64,000 nt of DNA from an uncultured Ignavibacteria bacterium (GCA_937974175.1 CALJIG010000056.1:13009-77008); one strand, 5' to 3'; shown: positions 8,520 to 17,831, counted from the stretch's first letter. The notes: generated from the letters alone by a model not told the origin. Numbers and translations: made by a program.

Positions 8520-9038
8520 TTATTTGATTAAGGACATTTTCATAGTTTTGATAAATCCCGATTCTTTATTTGATAATCCACGAGCTTCAATTTTGTAATA
8601 ATATATACCTGATGATAGCCCGCTTCCATCAAAAGAAGCGCTGTAAAATCCTTGTTCGAATTCTCCGTCAAAAATATTTGCAGCTTCTCTTCCGAGCTGG
8701 TCATAAATTTTTATTTGCACATAACTTTTTTCAGGGAGTTGAAACTTGATAAATGTTGACGGGTTGAAAGGATTAGGGTAGTTTTGAAATAACTCAAATC
8801 TATCAGGAGTTATGGTTGACGAAATGTTTTGTACGCCGACATTGCCATAACAAAGAGTCCCATTTCCATAAATATTGTTTATGCCTATGATATTGTTAGC
8901 GCATAAATCAGCTCCTAAAGTTATATTTATAGAAGTTCCTTGCTGCAATGTAAGTGTACTTTGCGATGAAACAGGGTTGATTAACGCGAAAAAAAATGTC
9001 AGAAAAACTAAAAAAAAAACTAGTTTAGATTGCTTCAT
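8520..9038 (-). CDS. Small T9SS type A sorting-domain protein
   Basis: A 172-residue protein consisting of a signal peptide (residues 1-25, ending V-S-S-Q), only ~55 residues of mature sequence with a Cys pair (D-L-C-A-N-N and T-L-C-Y-G-N), then a complete type A sorting domain (NYPNPFNPSTFIKF to MKMSLIK). Almost half of it is export signal, so the cargo is a very short peptide. It is the first gene of the operon that continues with the S74 fibre (36 bases on) and the propeller protein. The Cys pair may form a disulphide outside the cell. The function of the short mature region is unknown. Confidence 0.82.
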   Translation of the reverse strand: MKQSKLVFFLVFLTFFFALINPVSSQSTLTLQQGTSINITLGADLCANNIIGINNIYGNGTLCYGNVGVQNISSTITPDRFELFQNYPNPFNPSTFIKFQLPEKSYVQIKIYDQLGREAANIFDGEFEQGFYSASFDGSGLSSGIYYYKIEARGLSNKESGFIKTMKMSLIK

Positions 9039-9221
9039 CTGTTAAAATTTAGTTAAATAATGGCGTACACCTAACGCATCAAAATAAAAATTATAAGCCG
9101 GCAATTCAAAGAGAAATTTAGCAAATAGTCCACCCAAATATGCCAACATTTTGTGGAGGATAGGAATTAAGTTGCTAATTATTCATATTCTTCTAATATT
9201 CCCCCAGACAACTAGTTTTAT

Positions 9222-10691
9222 ATGGAAAATTTAAAATTAACTGAACTGCTCAGAACATTTGCTCCTAGCGAATTAAAGGAGTTTGAGCAGTTCTTAAAAT
9301 CGCCTTATTTTGTAAAAGGAAGAAATTTATTAAGCTATTATAAGTTTTTAATTAAATACCATCCTGATTACAAAATTTCAAAAGAAACATTTGCAAAAAA
9401 GTTTTTTAAAGAAAAAAATTATAGTGAAGAGAAAAAATATAAACTTTTAAAAACTTATAACTGGGAATTGCTTAAGTTTGCTGAAGAATATATCTCGGTT
9501 ACAGTTTTCAGGCACAATAAGTTTAGTTTTAATGAAATTCTTTTGCATGATTTTATGAAGAGAAAATTAGGAAAGAGGGCTGAAGAAATTTATAATTTTT
9601 TGGTTAATTATCAAAATACTCTTACAGGCGACCATTTTAAATATGTAAATTTTATATTTGCTATCAATGCCGGGATAACCGCAAAAAGATTAACCGGCAA
9701 AGGAAATGAAACCTTCGATTTGTTCCGATTAGAAGCGGAGAATTTACTGCATTTTTTTCTACACCACTCAAAGTACTTGCTGGGATGCGTTACTGTGCAC
9801 AAAGGACAATACAATTCTGATAATCCTTCTGAGAATATTACAGGTTTTCTGAAAAATATTAATCTTGAAAAGTATATTGAAGAGTATGCCGGAGACGAAG
9901 AAAATAAAAAGATTCAGAAAATGGCAATTTATAATATTTTGATTTTACTCTATCCTGAAAAATTTGACAAATATTTTACTATAGTAAAACAATTATTTGA
10001 GGAAAATATTACTCAATTCAGGAAAGAAGATTCACTCAATTATATTACGTTACTCCTGAATTTTCTTTCACGAAATTATGATAAAAGACACGGAAGAATG
10101 ATGTTTGAAATTATTAACTTTGCTTTGGAAAACGGCGTATATTACGAATCAGTTCCCGAGGGAATTAATTTCATTGCTTTTAGCACTGCATTATATACAG
10201 CTCTAAATCTCGGTGAAATAAAGTGGGCTGAAAATTATGTTGAAAATAATATTTTGCGTATAATCCCACAGTATCAAACAAATATGAAATTGTTTGCTAT
10301 GGCAAGCATTGAGCATTATAAAGGAAATTATGAAATCTCATTAGAACACATCTCTTACTACAAAATGTTTGATGAAGTAATTAATTATAAGATGCGAGAG
10401 CTTCAGATTAAAAACTATTATAAACTTACAGGCAAAAACCCTGAATATATGGAAACTCTTATTTCCGCGATTGATGCGTTCAAACATTATTTAAATGAAA
10501 GTAAAAAACTAACAGATAAGCGTTACAATACCGGAGTTAATTTTTTAGATGGCTTGAACTTATTAATTAATTATAATTATTCTGAATCGGATAAAAAAAA
10601 ATCTGATGCTGTTTTTAAAATGAAAACTTTTAATCCGACAACAAAAAATGAATGGGTCATGAACGAAATAAATAGTATTCTAAATAGGTGA
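9222..10691 (+). CDS. Unknown ~490-aa helical protein (paralog of 2120-3586)
   Basis: A 489-residue, Lys/Glu/Asn-rich, predominantly helical protein without signal peptide or membrane segment. The start region (P-S-E-L-K-E-F-E-Q-F-L-K-S-P-Y-F) matches the paralog encoded at 2120-3586 (T-E-L-K-R-F-G-E-F-L-K-S-P-Y-F), and length and helical pattern agree along the whole chain. The two genes face toward each other's side and bracket the T9SS cargo operon. It is more AT-rich than its neighbours. It is divergent from the 8520-9038 operon with about 180 bases between, so a two-way promoter is likely there. No named domain was recognised and no function is claimed. Confidence 0.7.
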   Translation: MENLKLTELLRTFAPSELKEFEQFLKSPYFVKGRNLLSYYKFLIKYHPDYKISKETFAKKFFKEKNYSEEKKYKLLKTYNWELLKFAEEYISVTVFRHNKFSFNEILLHDFMKRKLGKRAEEIYNFLVNYQNTLTGDHFKYVNFIFAINAGITAKRLTGKGNETFDLFRLEAENLLHFFLHHSKYLLGCVTVHKGQYNSDNPSENITGFLKNINLEKYIEEYAGDEENKKIQKMAIYNILILLYPEKFDKYFTIVKQLFEENITQFRKEDSLNYITLLLNFLSRNYDKRHGRMMFEIINFALENGVYYESVPEGINFIAFSTALYTALNLGEIKWAENYVENNILRIIPQYQTNMKLFAMASIEHYKGNYEISLEHISYYKMFDEVINYKMRELQIKNYYKLTGKNPEYMETLISAIDAFKHYLNESKKLTDKRYNTGVNFLDGLNLLINYNYSESDKKKSDAVFKMKTFNPTTKNEWVMNEINSILNR

Positions 10692-10736
10692 TATATTTAT
10701 AAAAATTTCCTTTGTGAAAGGATTTAACACAAACAA

Positions 10737-10770
10737 AAAAGGACGCAAATAAATCTGCGTCCTTTTAAAA
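10737..10770. terminator. Bidirectional intrinsic terminator
   Basis: AAAAGGACGCA (10737-10747) pairs perfectly with TGCGTCCTTTT (10756-10766) over an 8-base loop, with A/T tracts on both sides. It separates the convergent genes ending at 10691 (plus) and 10796 (minus). Confidence 0.88.
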
Positions 10771-10795
10771 AAGAGTTTAATAATTAATTCTGAAT

Positions 10796-12625
10796 TTATT
10801 TTACAAGCATCATTTTCTTTGTTTCTTTGAAATCACCGGCTGAAAGTGTATAGAAATACAATCCGCTGGCAAGAGTAATTCCATTGAAAGAAATTTCTTT
10901 TGTACCTGCGCCGATAAGTTCATTATTAATTAATGTTGCAACTTCTCTTCCGTCAACTCCATAAACTTTAAGAGTTACATTAGCAAGTTTCGGCAATGTA
11001 AATCTTATATTAGTTGTAGGGTTGAAAGGATTCGGATAGTTTTGCTGAAGCTGAAATTTATCTGCAACAGAACTTACCGGATTAATTCCGATAGGTGCAT
11101 CATAAGCTGCTCTCATAAATACAGGGTGCGCATTTGTACCGGGATTAGCTGAGTTAACATTTGAGCCCGGAACTGAATCACGCTGAACCATCATATTGAT
11201 ATAATTAACATTACCTGCAATATCATTTGTTGGTGATAAAGACACGTATGACCAGTCCATTCTTGGTGATGAAGGTGTAATCATTGAAGGTCTTTTCCAT
11301 GATGCGCCGCCGTTTCCTGAAGCTGTTAAGTAGATATCATTGTATGATGAAGAATCTATTCCGCCTAACATTTCATTCTGAACCATGAAAGCCATGAATA
11401 AATTTGTGCCGTCTGATGACTGACCTAATGATGGTCTGCAAACAGGGGCTTCAACATCGTTAGAGCCTAACATAGGAGCATAAGGAACATTGTTTGAGTC
11501 AACTATAATAATGCTTCTTGTCGGATCTGAACCCGGTAAAGATGTTGACCAGAATCTGATGTTGTTTGGTGCTCCGCCAAAATAATTTCCTGCATTTGTT
11601 TGCTTTACTGTTTCAAAGGCAACTTTAGGAACTGTACCCTGATAGAGAAGTGAAATTCCTCTTAATGCACCTAAAGAGTCAGTATTAAAATTTGCAGCGA
11701 AAATTTTTGTTGGCGCTGAAAATGTTGAACCGTTATCTGTTGATTCCATAAAGAATACGCCGCCGTATTCTGTCGGGAATCTTGCTTCGTCAACTATATA
11801 TGCAAGTCCGATTCTTCCGTCTGTTCCTCTTGCAAGTGAATATGTTTCAGCCTGACTTGAATTGATAAGTCTGTATCCGCTGAATGAACTTGAAAGCGTA
11901 GAGGTACCTACATTCACAAATGCTGAATCTTCTTCAGAAGATGAAGCAACAAAAACATATCTGTTTATTAAGGAAGCAGGCTGAGTCATAATTGCTCTTG
12001 GCCATTGATATTTACTGACATCGCCGCCCGGATCAAGATTTGTAAATGAGCCTAACCCCGGAAACGCATCAATATAAAACTGAGCGCGTAAGTTTGTATT
12101 TGCGCCGACAGCTGTATGTAAACCGACAAAAGCCTGACCTGTGGCTGTACCGGTAATCATACCATAACCGGATCTTCCTTCTGCAGGAACATTAGAAATA
12201 AATTCCCATGTAACGCCTCTATCTGAACTGAAGAAGTATTGCATAGTTCTATCTGACCAAGCTGTACCGGGATCTGATGAAAACATATAAAGAGCGTGAA
12301 TGTTATTCTGGTTTACAGGGTCCTGCCATATTTGAACAGGAGTTGCATTCGTCTGTAAATCATAATAGTTACGTGAAGGTCCAAGCTCTAAATATGTAAC
12401 AGTGGTACCGTTATCAGTATATGGCTGCTGGCCTGCAGTAGGGTTTCCCGGAGTTATACGCGGATTACCATTAACATATACTCCTTTATAAGTATCGCCA
12501 TTGCGTACTATTTTGCTTTCAATTCTTGAAAGCTCTTTTATCTGGTCTTTTGTATAGATTGAGTTGGCAAAAGATGCAACAGAAATGCTGAATAAAAATA
12601 TCAGTAGGAATAATTTTCTGAACAT
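10796..12625 (-). CDS. T9SS-sorted sialidase-fold-like secreted protein
   Basis: A 609-residue secreted protein. The signal peptide is residues 1-20 (F-R-K-L-F-L-L-I-F, cleaved after S-F-A). The body has scattered Asp-box-like turns (S-S-D-R-G-V-T-W, S-T-D-N-G-S-T-F, S-G-N-G-G-A-S-W), consistent with a six-bladed BNR/sialidase-type propeller. I do not see the arginine triad that would support a true sialidase, so glycosidase activity is not claimed. The last ~80 residues are a type A sorting domain (LQQNYPNPFNPTTNIRF to KKMMLVK). It is a single gene with a shared terminator downstream and a ~850-base gap upstream that probably holds its promoter. Confidence 0.85.
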   Translation of the reverse strand: MFRKLFLLIFLFSISVASFANSIYTKDQIKELSRIESKIVRNGDTYKGVYVNGNPRITPGNPTAGQQPYTDNGTTVTYLELGPSRNYYDLQTNATPVQIWQDPVNQNNIHALYMFSSDPGTAWSDRTMQYFFSSDRGVTWEFISNVPAEGRSGYGMITGTATGQAFVGLHTAVGANTNLRAQFYIDAFPGLGSFTNLDPGGDVSKYQWPRAIMTQPASLINRYVFVASSSEEDSAFVNVGTSTLSSSFSGYRLINSSQAETYSLARGTDGRIGLAYIVDEARFPTEYGGVFFMESTDNGSTFSAPTKIFAANFNTDSLGALRGISLLYQGTVPKVAFETVKQTNAGNYFGGAPNNIRFWSTSLPGSDPTRSIIIVDSNNVPYAPMLGSNDVEAPVCRPSLGQSSDGTNLFMAFMVQNEMLGGIDSSSYNDIYLTASGNGGASWKRPSMITPSSPRMDWSYVSLSPTNDIAGNVNYINMMVQRDSVPGSNVNSANPGTNAHPVFMRAAYDAPIGINPVSSVADKFQLQQNYPNPFNPTTNIRFTLPKLANVTLKVYGVDGREVATLINNELIGAGTKEISFNGITLASGLYFYTLSAGDFKETKKMMLVK

Positions 12626-13475
12626 TGAGTTTCTCCTTTTTCAGTATGTGTAGTTTTTAAAAGTTTTTTCGAAACTCTGGATAAATTATTAAGTGCCGGA
12701 GGGAAGACAAATCAAAATATATTATACAGATTCCGGAGAAGGAGTCAGTGGTTACTCTCTTTGAGTATAAATTACTGCATAAATATTCTGGGGTGAAAAC
12801 GGGGTGTGAATAAAAAGCACTTATTAAAATGGAATACAGGTTCAATTGTCCGAAATTACATAAGCGCAGTTTATCTTAAAGAACGTATACTAGAGAACAA
12901 AAAAATTTCATAAAAGTTTACAAAAAATGAAAATTATTTTTTTAAAAAGTTATTTTTTAATGAGTTTAACCCGTCATTTTGCTAAAATAGAATAAGCATA
13001 CTATTATAAATTTACTCTTATGAATTACCTGTTAATAAGACTCAGAAAAGCCATTTTCCTTAAAATCTGCTGATAGTCTTTTTACTATTTCAAATACTTC
13101 TTTACTATCAGATTTCCTGAGGGTATTGTATTAAAAGCTTAATATTAAGCGTAAAATCACGATTTTCATTTGGCATGGTTAGTGCATTAAGGGAAGTATC
13201 ATTGGTTATTTTACCGGTGATTAACAGTTAACCAAATTTTAAAAAAGCCATGTTTAAACCATTTATCAAACTCTCAAGCAGAGTGCTGGAAGTTTCTGTG
13301 TCTGTTCTATTCGTATTGATTTACCTTATTATGGTATTCACGATTTAATGCTGAATTAGAACACAGGATTGATTATTTTACACACAACTTTTAATCTCAA
13401 TATATCAATCTGTATTACAGAATTCTTCTCATATTTATTTTAGCATCTGCAAATTTTTGTTATTCAAAGGACTCA
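12626..13475. other. 850-bp gap, mostly AT-rich
   Basis: No gene is supported; a 62-codon open stretch on the minus strand lacks coding character. It contains a possible hairpin (CTGATAGT near 13070 with ACTATCAG near 13107) and the palindrome GCTTAATATTAAGC near 13137. From 13395 the frame of the downstream nuclease-like gene is open and encodes a signal-peptide-like stretch. Confidence 0.5.
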
Positions 13476-13943
13476 TTGCAGGTAAAAGTAAAACAAGTTT
13501 TAAGCGGGGATACGTTCTTAACAGATAATAACGTAGAAGTAAAACTCATAGGTATTAATACACCTCCGAAAAACGACTCATTAAAAATCAGCGAGCTTTC
13601 ACAAAGTACGGGGATTAACTCTGATACTATTAAATTACTGGGCTCACTATGCGCAGAATTTACTGAAAGCTACCTTACAGGAGAAAAAGTTTTCTTGGTC
13701 AGCGATACCAATAACACTGATGCAGATTCTATAGGGAAAATTTCGCGATACGTCTATTTAGATGACGGCTCATTATTTAATAAAACAATTTTATTATACG
13801 GTTATGCATACGCAGATCCGGAGCAGAAAAATTCTTTCAGGGAGTGGGAGAGTTTTTCAGCCATAATGCTTTACATCCGCAGCTACTACCTCGGTCTTTG
13901 GATAAATCCAAACTTCAGAAAACTCCAGCCCAATCTTTTTTAA
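13476..13943 (+). CDS. Staphylococcal-nuclease-like (SNase/TNase) protein
   Basis: A 155-residue OB-fold protein of the thermonuclease family. V-L-S-G-D-T-F-L (cf. V-x-D-G-D-T), then V-K-L-I-G-I-N-T-P-P matches the V-R-L-x-G-I-D-A-P-E block of active SNases, and G-K-I-S-R-Y-V-Y the second Arg-containing block; Y-G-Y-A-Y-A follows. The Arg in V-R-L is Lys here and the final Glu of A-P-E is Pro, so catalysis may be weakened or lost. Translation is shown from TTG at 13476, but the frame is open from 13395 and upstream codons read Y-R-I-L-L-I-F-I-L-A-S-A-N-F-C-Y-S, a signal peptide without any standard start codon. A secreted or periplasmic location is therefore likely, with a non-standard start or a 5' lesion. 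Confidence 0.65.
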   Translation: MQVKVKQVLSGDTFLTDNNVEVKLIGINTPPKNDSLKISELSQSTGINSDTIKLLGSLCAEFTESYLTGEKVFLVSDTNNTDADSIGKISRYVYLDDGSLFNKTILLYGYAYADPEQKNSFREWESFSAIMLYIRSYYLGLWINPNFRKLQPNLF

Positions 13944-14354
13944 TATTATAATCTTTTAAAATTTCGGAATATTTATTTTAATGATTTCACGATTTATTTG
14001 ATTTCATCTTTATTTTGCAGATTTGAAATTATTTGCCGGATTTTACTGTTGAAAAATATGATATACATCACCTTTTTTTTTGAGTAAAGTCATAGGATAG
14101 CAGAGCTGATTATTACTATTTTTGTATAAGCTTTTTTACTGACCTAAAACCTTCTGAAAATTCTTACGTATCAGAAGAAAATAAAAAAGAATAATTTTAG
14201 GTTTGTTAATAAAGCTGGTTTTAAGTATTTTTATTTAGACTGTGTATAAATAAGAAAATCAAAATTATTAAAAGTACTTAAATTTTGCACTTTTTTATTT
14301 CTCGCACACCTAATTCATCCATAACAAACTTTCATAAACTAAACTTGAGCTATT
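13944..14354. other. 411-bp AT-rich gap
   Basis: No gene, RNA or repeat was recognised. It presumably holds the promoter of the lipoprotein/TonB receptor pair that starts at 14355. Confidence 0.5.
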
Positions 14355-14858
14355 TTGAAAAAAAATTTCTTAGCTAATTTCTCATTAGTCGTACTCATTT
14401 TATCAGTTATTACGATCGCTTACAGCTGTAAAAGTGATGACGTTATTACTCCGTCAGGACCGGACGCAAATTCAATTAACGGTAACTTAACTTTTGCTGA
14501 TACAAACTTTATATCAACAGGCGGCACATATCTTATAGCAGCTTATTCTACCTGGCCTCCAATGTCAGGACCATCATCTTATGATACTGTAAGAATTTCA
14601 AGAAATTCTACAACAGGAAAATGGAACCAATCGTATACTTACAAATTATTAAGTGTTGCAAACGGAAGTTATGCTGTATCAGTCGGCTTCAGAAAAGCAG
14701 CAGGCGGACAAAGCCCTATAATGGGTGTTTACGGATGCGATACAACTCATAACAGTTGTGTAGTTACTACAACTTCCAGAGCTACAATCACAAGTAATGC
14801 AGGAGTAACAGGCATAGATTTCACTTGTTGGGCAGATACCACAAAGAAATTATATTAA
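14355..14858 (+). CDS. Small surface lipoprotein, partner of the TonB receptor
   Basis: A 167-residue protein starting at a TTG. Residues 1-24 are a lipoprotein signal with lipobox A-Y-S-C (lipidated Cys25). The mature N terminus is C-K-S-D-D-V-I-T; an acidic run right after the +1 Cys is the kind of lipoprotein export signal that sends Bacteroidota lipoproteins to the cell surface. The rest is Ser/Thr/Gly-rich and beta-strand-like, with three more Cys near the C terminus (G-C-D-T-T-H-N-S-C and F-T-C-W). Eight bases separate its stop from the TonB-dependent receptor, so the two are co-expressed and this protein may be the extracellular ligand-capturing subunit. Family not recognised. Confidence 0.72.
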   Translation: MKKNFLANFSLVVLILSVITIAYSCKSDDVITPSGPDANSINGNLTFADTNFISTGGTYLIAAYSTWPPMSGPSSYDTVRISRNSTTGKWNQSYTYKLLSVANGSYAVSVGFRKAAGGQSPIMGVYGCDTTHNSCVVTTTSRATITSNAGVTGIDFTCWADTTKKLY

Positions 14859-14866
14859 TCGCTTAA

Positions 14867-17233
14867 ATGAATAAGCTTTCACAATGTATTTGTACTTTTA
14901 TTACAGGCAGAGCATTTATCGCTTTGCCTGTAATATTTCTGTTTTTAAATTGCGCTTTTTCGCAAAGCGAATTTGAAAATTTTGAAACCGGAATAAAAGG
15001 CGTTGTTCTCGATAATGAAACCGATGAAGTTGTAAACTCCGTATCCATCACATTAGCAGATGATAACGGTAAAAAAGTTTCCGAGACAATGACTGATTTA
15101 AAAGGAATTTTTACTATATCAAACGTGAAGCAGGGAAGTTATACTCTCACTGCTAAAAGAATCGGTTACAGAGCAGTCAATAAAGATATTATGCTCACAG
15201 AAAAAACTCCTTTACAATTAAAGATTGTACTCTCACCTGAAGACATTAATACTGAAAAGATAAACGTAACGGCTACAAAAACCGAGCAGACTTTACAGCA
15301 GACTCCTTCATCCATCTCAATAGTAACGGCAGATGATATTAAATACAAAAATATTTTAACATTCGATAATATTTTACAGGGTGTAGAAGGCGTTGCAGTT
15401 ACACGCACGAGCGGTATTAATGTAAGCTCGCTTTCAATCCGCGGCTCATCAGATGTTGCAGGCGGCGGAATCGGAAACAGAGTGCTGCTTTTGCTTGACG
15501 GAAGACCATCACTGACGGGAGATTCAAAAGGCGCTTTGTGGTCGCTCATACCTGTATCAATTATAGAAAGAACGGAAGTGGTTAAGGGAGCATTCTCTTC
15601 ACTCTACGGTTCATCTGCAATTGGCGGAGTTGTGAACGTAATCACAAAAAAGCCTACATACACTTCTTTCACAGGAATAAATGTTAACTACGGATTCTAT
15701 AATAAGCTGAACGACAGCTTAAAATTCTCAAATTCATTGCAGACTTTTTCCGGTATAGATGCTATTAACAGCAATACTCTCGGAAAATTTTCTTATCTTT
15801 TAAACTTTAATTATAAAAAGAACGAAGGACACGCTGAGCAGACTGATTATGAATTTTACGGAGGTATGGGAAAATTTATGTATGACCTTTTTGCCAACAG
15901 AGATCTTGAAGTAACTGTGCAATATACAAAATCAAACTCTGCTTATCCCCATTACTGGAGAAAAGATGCCGGTAGGGTATCAGAGCCATATAAATCTGCT
16001 CCTTATTATCTGGGAGATAGAATAAAAAAAGAAACATCAAGCTTCGATGCATATTACCGCGCTATTCCAAATGCAACTTCTAAATATTCATCACGATTTT
16101 ATTACTATAGCTTAGCAAGCGAATCATTTTACAATCCGAACAATCCTGTATCTGCTGAGTTTGGTTCAACAGTTACAGGTCTTAATACTTACATCAATTC
16201 ATACAACTTCGGAAATATTTCACAGGTAGATTTTCAGCTTGGAAGAAAAAATTATTTTATTACAGGTATTGATGCTCAGTGGAATGTAGTTAAGTCAAAT
16301 CCTGAATCTATATTATACGGAAATCAGCAGCAGAATAATTTTGGCGTTTATGCGCAGAATCAATATAAAGTTATTACAAATAATGTCGGCGATGAAGTAT
16401 TGACATCAACCATCGGCGGAAGAATAGACCATAATGTATTTGTAGGCGGCTCGCAGACTACACAGTTCAGCCCGAAGTTTTCACTGGTATTTACACCTGA
16501 AGTGAAGTCTAATTTTTTAAATAATGTTTCTTACAGATTTTTAGTCGGAAGAGCATTCCGCTCGCCATCGATAGCAGAATTATTTTTTAAGAAAGAATTA
16601 TTCGGCGGATTTGATTTTATCTATAATCCGAATCTGAAGCCTGAAGAAATGGTAAGCTATGAAATAGGATTTATGAAGCAGTACAAAGACAGATTTACAA
16701 TTGATTTCTCTGCATTCATAAATGAGTACGATAATTTAATACAGTATGTAAATATCGGAACAGGAATTTACGGTCCGTTCCAGGTGCAGAATATTGCCAA
16801 TTCACAGATAAAAGGGTTTGAACTTGCAATTGACTACAAAGCAGGGTTTAACTTATTTGCACATGATTTCGGATATCATTTCAGCGTAAACTATACATAT
16901 ATGGATTCCAGAGATCTATCTGCCAACAGAAAAGAAGATTTTCTTCCCTATAAACCAAACCACCTCCTGAATTTTTCAACTGATTTAAACTACAGGGATT
17001 TTTATTTTAATGTAACCGGAAAGTATGTAAGCAAGATTGATGAAGATTTGTTCTACAAATATGAAGAGCCTGCAGCATACTTAGTAGTTGACAGTAAAAT
17101 TTCAAAAAGAATTTCAAACAAGTTTACCGTATTCTTTGCAGTCAGCAATTTATTTGACGTGCAGTATCAGGAACTTGAAAGAACACAGGCACCTAACAGA
17201 AATTTCAACTCCGGTATAAATATAGAGTTTTAA
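14867..17233 (+). CDS. TonB-dependent outer-membrane receptor
   Basis: A 788-residue receptor. The signal peptide ends near residue 33 (C-A-F-S-Q). Residues ~42-120 are a CarboxypepD_reg-like beta-sandwich (I-K-G-V-V-L-D-N-E-T, later K-R-I-G-Y-R-A), typical of Bacteroidota receptors. The TonB plug is at ~130-260 (L-S-I-R-G-S-S, V-L-L-L-L-D-G, S-S-L-Y-G-S-S-A-I-G-G-V-V-N-V), and the 22-strand barrel occupies the rest, ending in a terminal Phe (G-I-N-I-E-F). It imports a ligand across the outer membrane with TonB/ExbBD energy. There is no SusD partner, so a polysaccharide system is unlikely; siderophore, cobalamin, metal or peptide uptake remain possible. It is downstream of, and nearly abuts, the small surface lipoprotein gene. 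Confidence 0.93.
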   Translation: MNKLSQCICTFITGRAFIALPVIFLFLNCAFSQSEFENFETGIKGVVLDNETDEVVNSVSITLADDNGKKVSETMTDLKGIFTISNVKQGSYTLTAKRIGYRAVNKDIMLTEKTPLQLKIVLSPEDINTEKINVTATKTEQTLQQTPSSISIVTADDIKYKNILTFDNILQGVEGVAVTRTSGINVSSLSIRGSSDVAGGGIGNRVLLLLDGRPSLTGDSKGALWSLIPVSIIERTEVVKGAFSSLYGSSAIGGVVNVITKKPTYTSFTGINVNYGFYNKLNDSLKFSNSLQTFSGIDAINSNTLGKFSYLLNFNYKKNEGHAEQTDYEFYGGMGKFMYDLFANRDLEVTVQYTKSNSAYPHYWRKDAGRVSEPYKSAPYYLGDRIKKETSSFDAYYRAIPNATSKYSSRFYYYSLASESFYNPNNPVSAEFGSTVTGLNTYINSYNFGNISQVDFQLGRKNYFITGIDAQWNVVKSNPESILYGNQQQNNFGVYAQNQYKVITNNVGDEVLTSTIGGRIDHNVFVGGSQTTQFSPKFSLVFTPEVKSNFLNNVSYRFLVGRAFRSPSIAELFFKKELFGGFDFIYNPNLKPEEMVSYEIGFMKQYKDRFTIDFSAFINEYDNLIQYVNIGTGIYGPFQVQNIANSQIKGFELAIDYKAGFNLFAHDFGYHFSVNYTYMDSRDLSANRKEDFLPYKPNHLLNFSTDLNYRDFYFNVTGKYVSKIDEDLFYKYEEPAAYLVVDSKISKRISNKFTVFFAVSNLFDVQYQELERTQAPNRNFNSGINIEF

Positions 17234-17261
17234 TTGCTTAGTACAATTTTCTCATGCACTT

Positions 17262-17299
17262 CTTCCCCCTCCTTTATAAGGAGGGGGATAGGGGGAGGT
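17262..17299 (+). repeat. REP-like palindromic element, forward copy
   Basis: It starts CTTCCCCCTCCTTTATAAGG and ends in the tail GGGGGAGGT. The core is CCCCCTCCTT, a 3-base spacer, then AAGGAGGGGG, a perfect 10-bp hairpin. It lies just left of the orphan gene at 17325 and is inverted relative to the copy at 17831. Confidence 0.88.
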
Positions 17300-17324
17300 A
17301 TAAGGTAAACTGTGTTATAAATTT

Positions 17325-17831
17325 ATGCTTGAATACTTTTCAAAATATAATCTCAATTTTAAAAAAATAATTGATGGTTACTCTCCTATTTCTATCTCAT
17401 CCTTAAATTTAGATCAAAAATATCATCAGAAATTTTTAAATAGTAAAATTTATTATAACAATGGATATTACGTTACTGATAATGAAATAATAGATGCAGA
17501 TTTATTAAGAAGTTCAAATAATTATGATGATGATTCAAGGTATGAGTATTCTGTTAATAAAATATTTGTTAATGATTTTTTATCTGATAATATAAGAGAC
17601 AATAGATTGTTATTTATTGGGGTTGAGCTTTCGATTATTTTAAAAGATAAGTTAATCTTAACCTTTCCCAATGAAAAATTTAAAATAGTTGTTTCATATG
17701 ATATGATTAATGAAGACGGATTTGAAGATTGCATGATTACTTTTTATAAATACAGAACGAGTGATGGAAACATTTTACTTGAAGATTTAAACTTGTATAA
17801 TAATTCAGCAGTTGCAGTTATTGAAACTTAA
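17325..17831 (+). CDS. AT-rich orphan gene between inverted REP-like elements
   Basis: A 168-residue acidic protein rich in Asn, Asp, Tyr and Ile, with no signal peptide, membrane segment or recognised motif; it looks like a soluble mixed alpha/beta cytoplasmic protein. Its base composition is clearly more AT-rich than the TonB receptor and PAP2-like genes beside it. It is bounded by palindromic elements in opposite orientations (17262-17299 and 17831-17869), and its TAA stop lies inside the TTAAACC edge of the right-hand element. The same arrangement surrounds the OLD-family gene at 32554. This suggests a transferred cargo gene. Size and composition would suit an immunity- or antitoxin-like protein, but nothing in the sequence shows that. 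Confidence 0.65.
   Translation: MLEYFSKYNLNFKKIIDGYSPISISSLNLDQKYHQKFLNSKIYYNNGYYVTDNEIIDADLLRSSNNYDDDSRYEYSVNKIFVNDFLSDNIRDNRLLFIGVELSIILKDKLILTFPNEKFKIVVSYDMINEDGFEDCMITFYKYRTSDGNILLEDLNLYNNSAVAVIET

Noticed and set aside
10796..12625. Active exo-sialidase
   Set aside because: Asp-box-like turns are present but the arginine triad and Tyr/Glu pair of true sialidases could not be located; only the fold-like pattern is claimed.
12657..12845. 62-codon minus-strand open frame
   Set aside because: Lies in the promoter gap of a secreted-protein gene, shows no coding pattern, no ribosome site and no domain.
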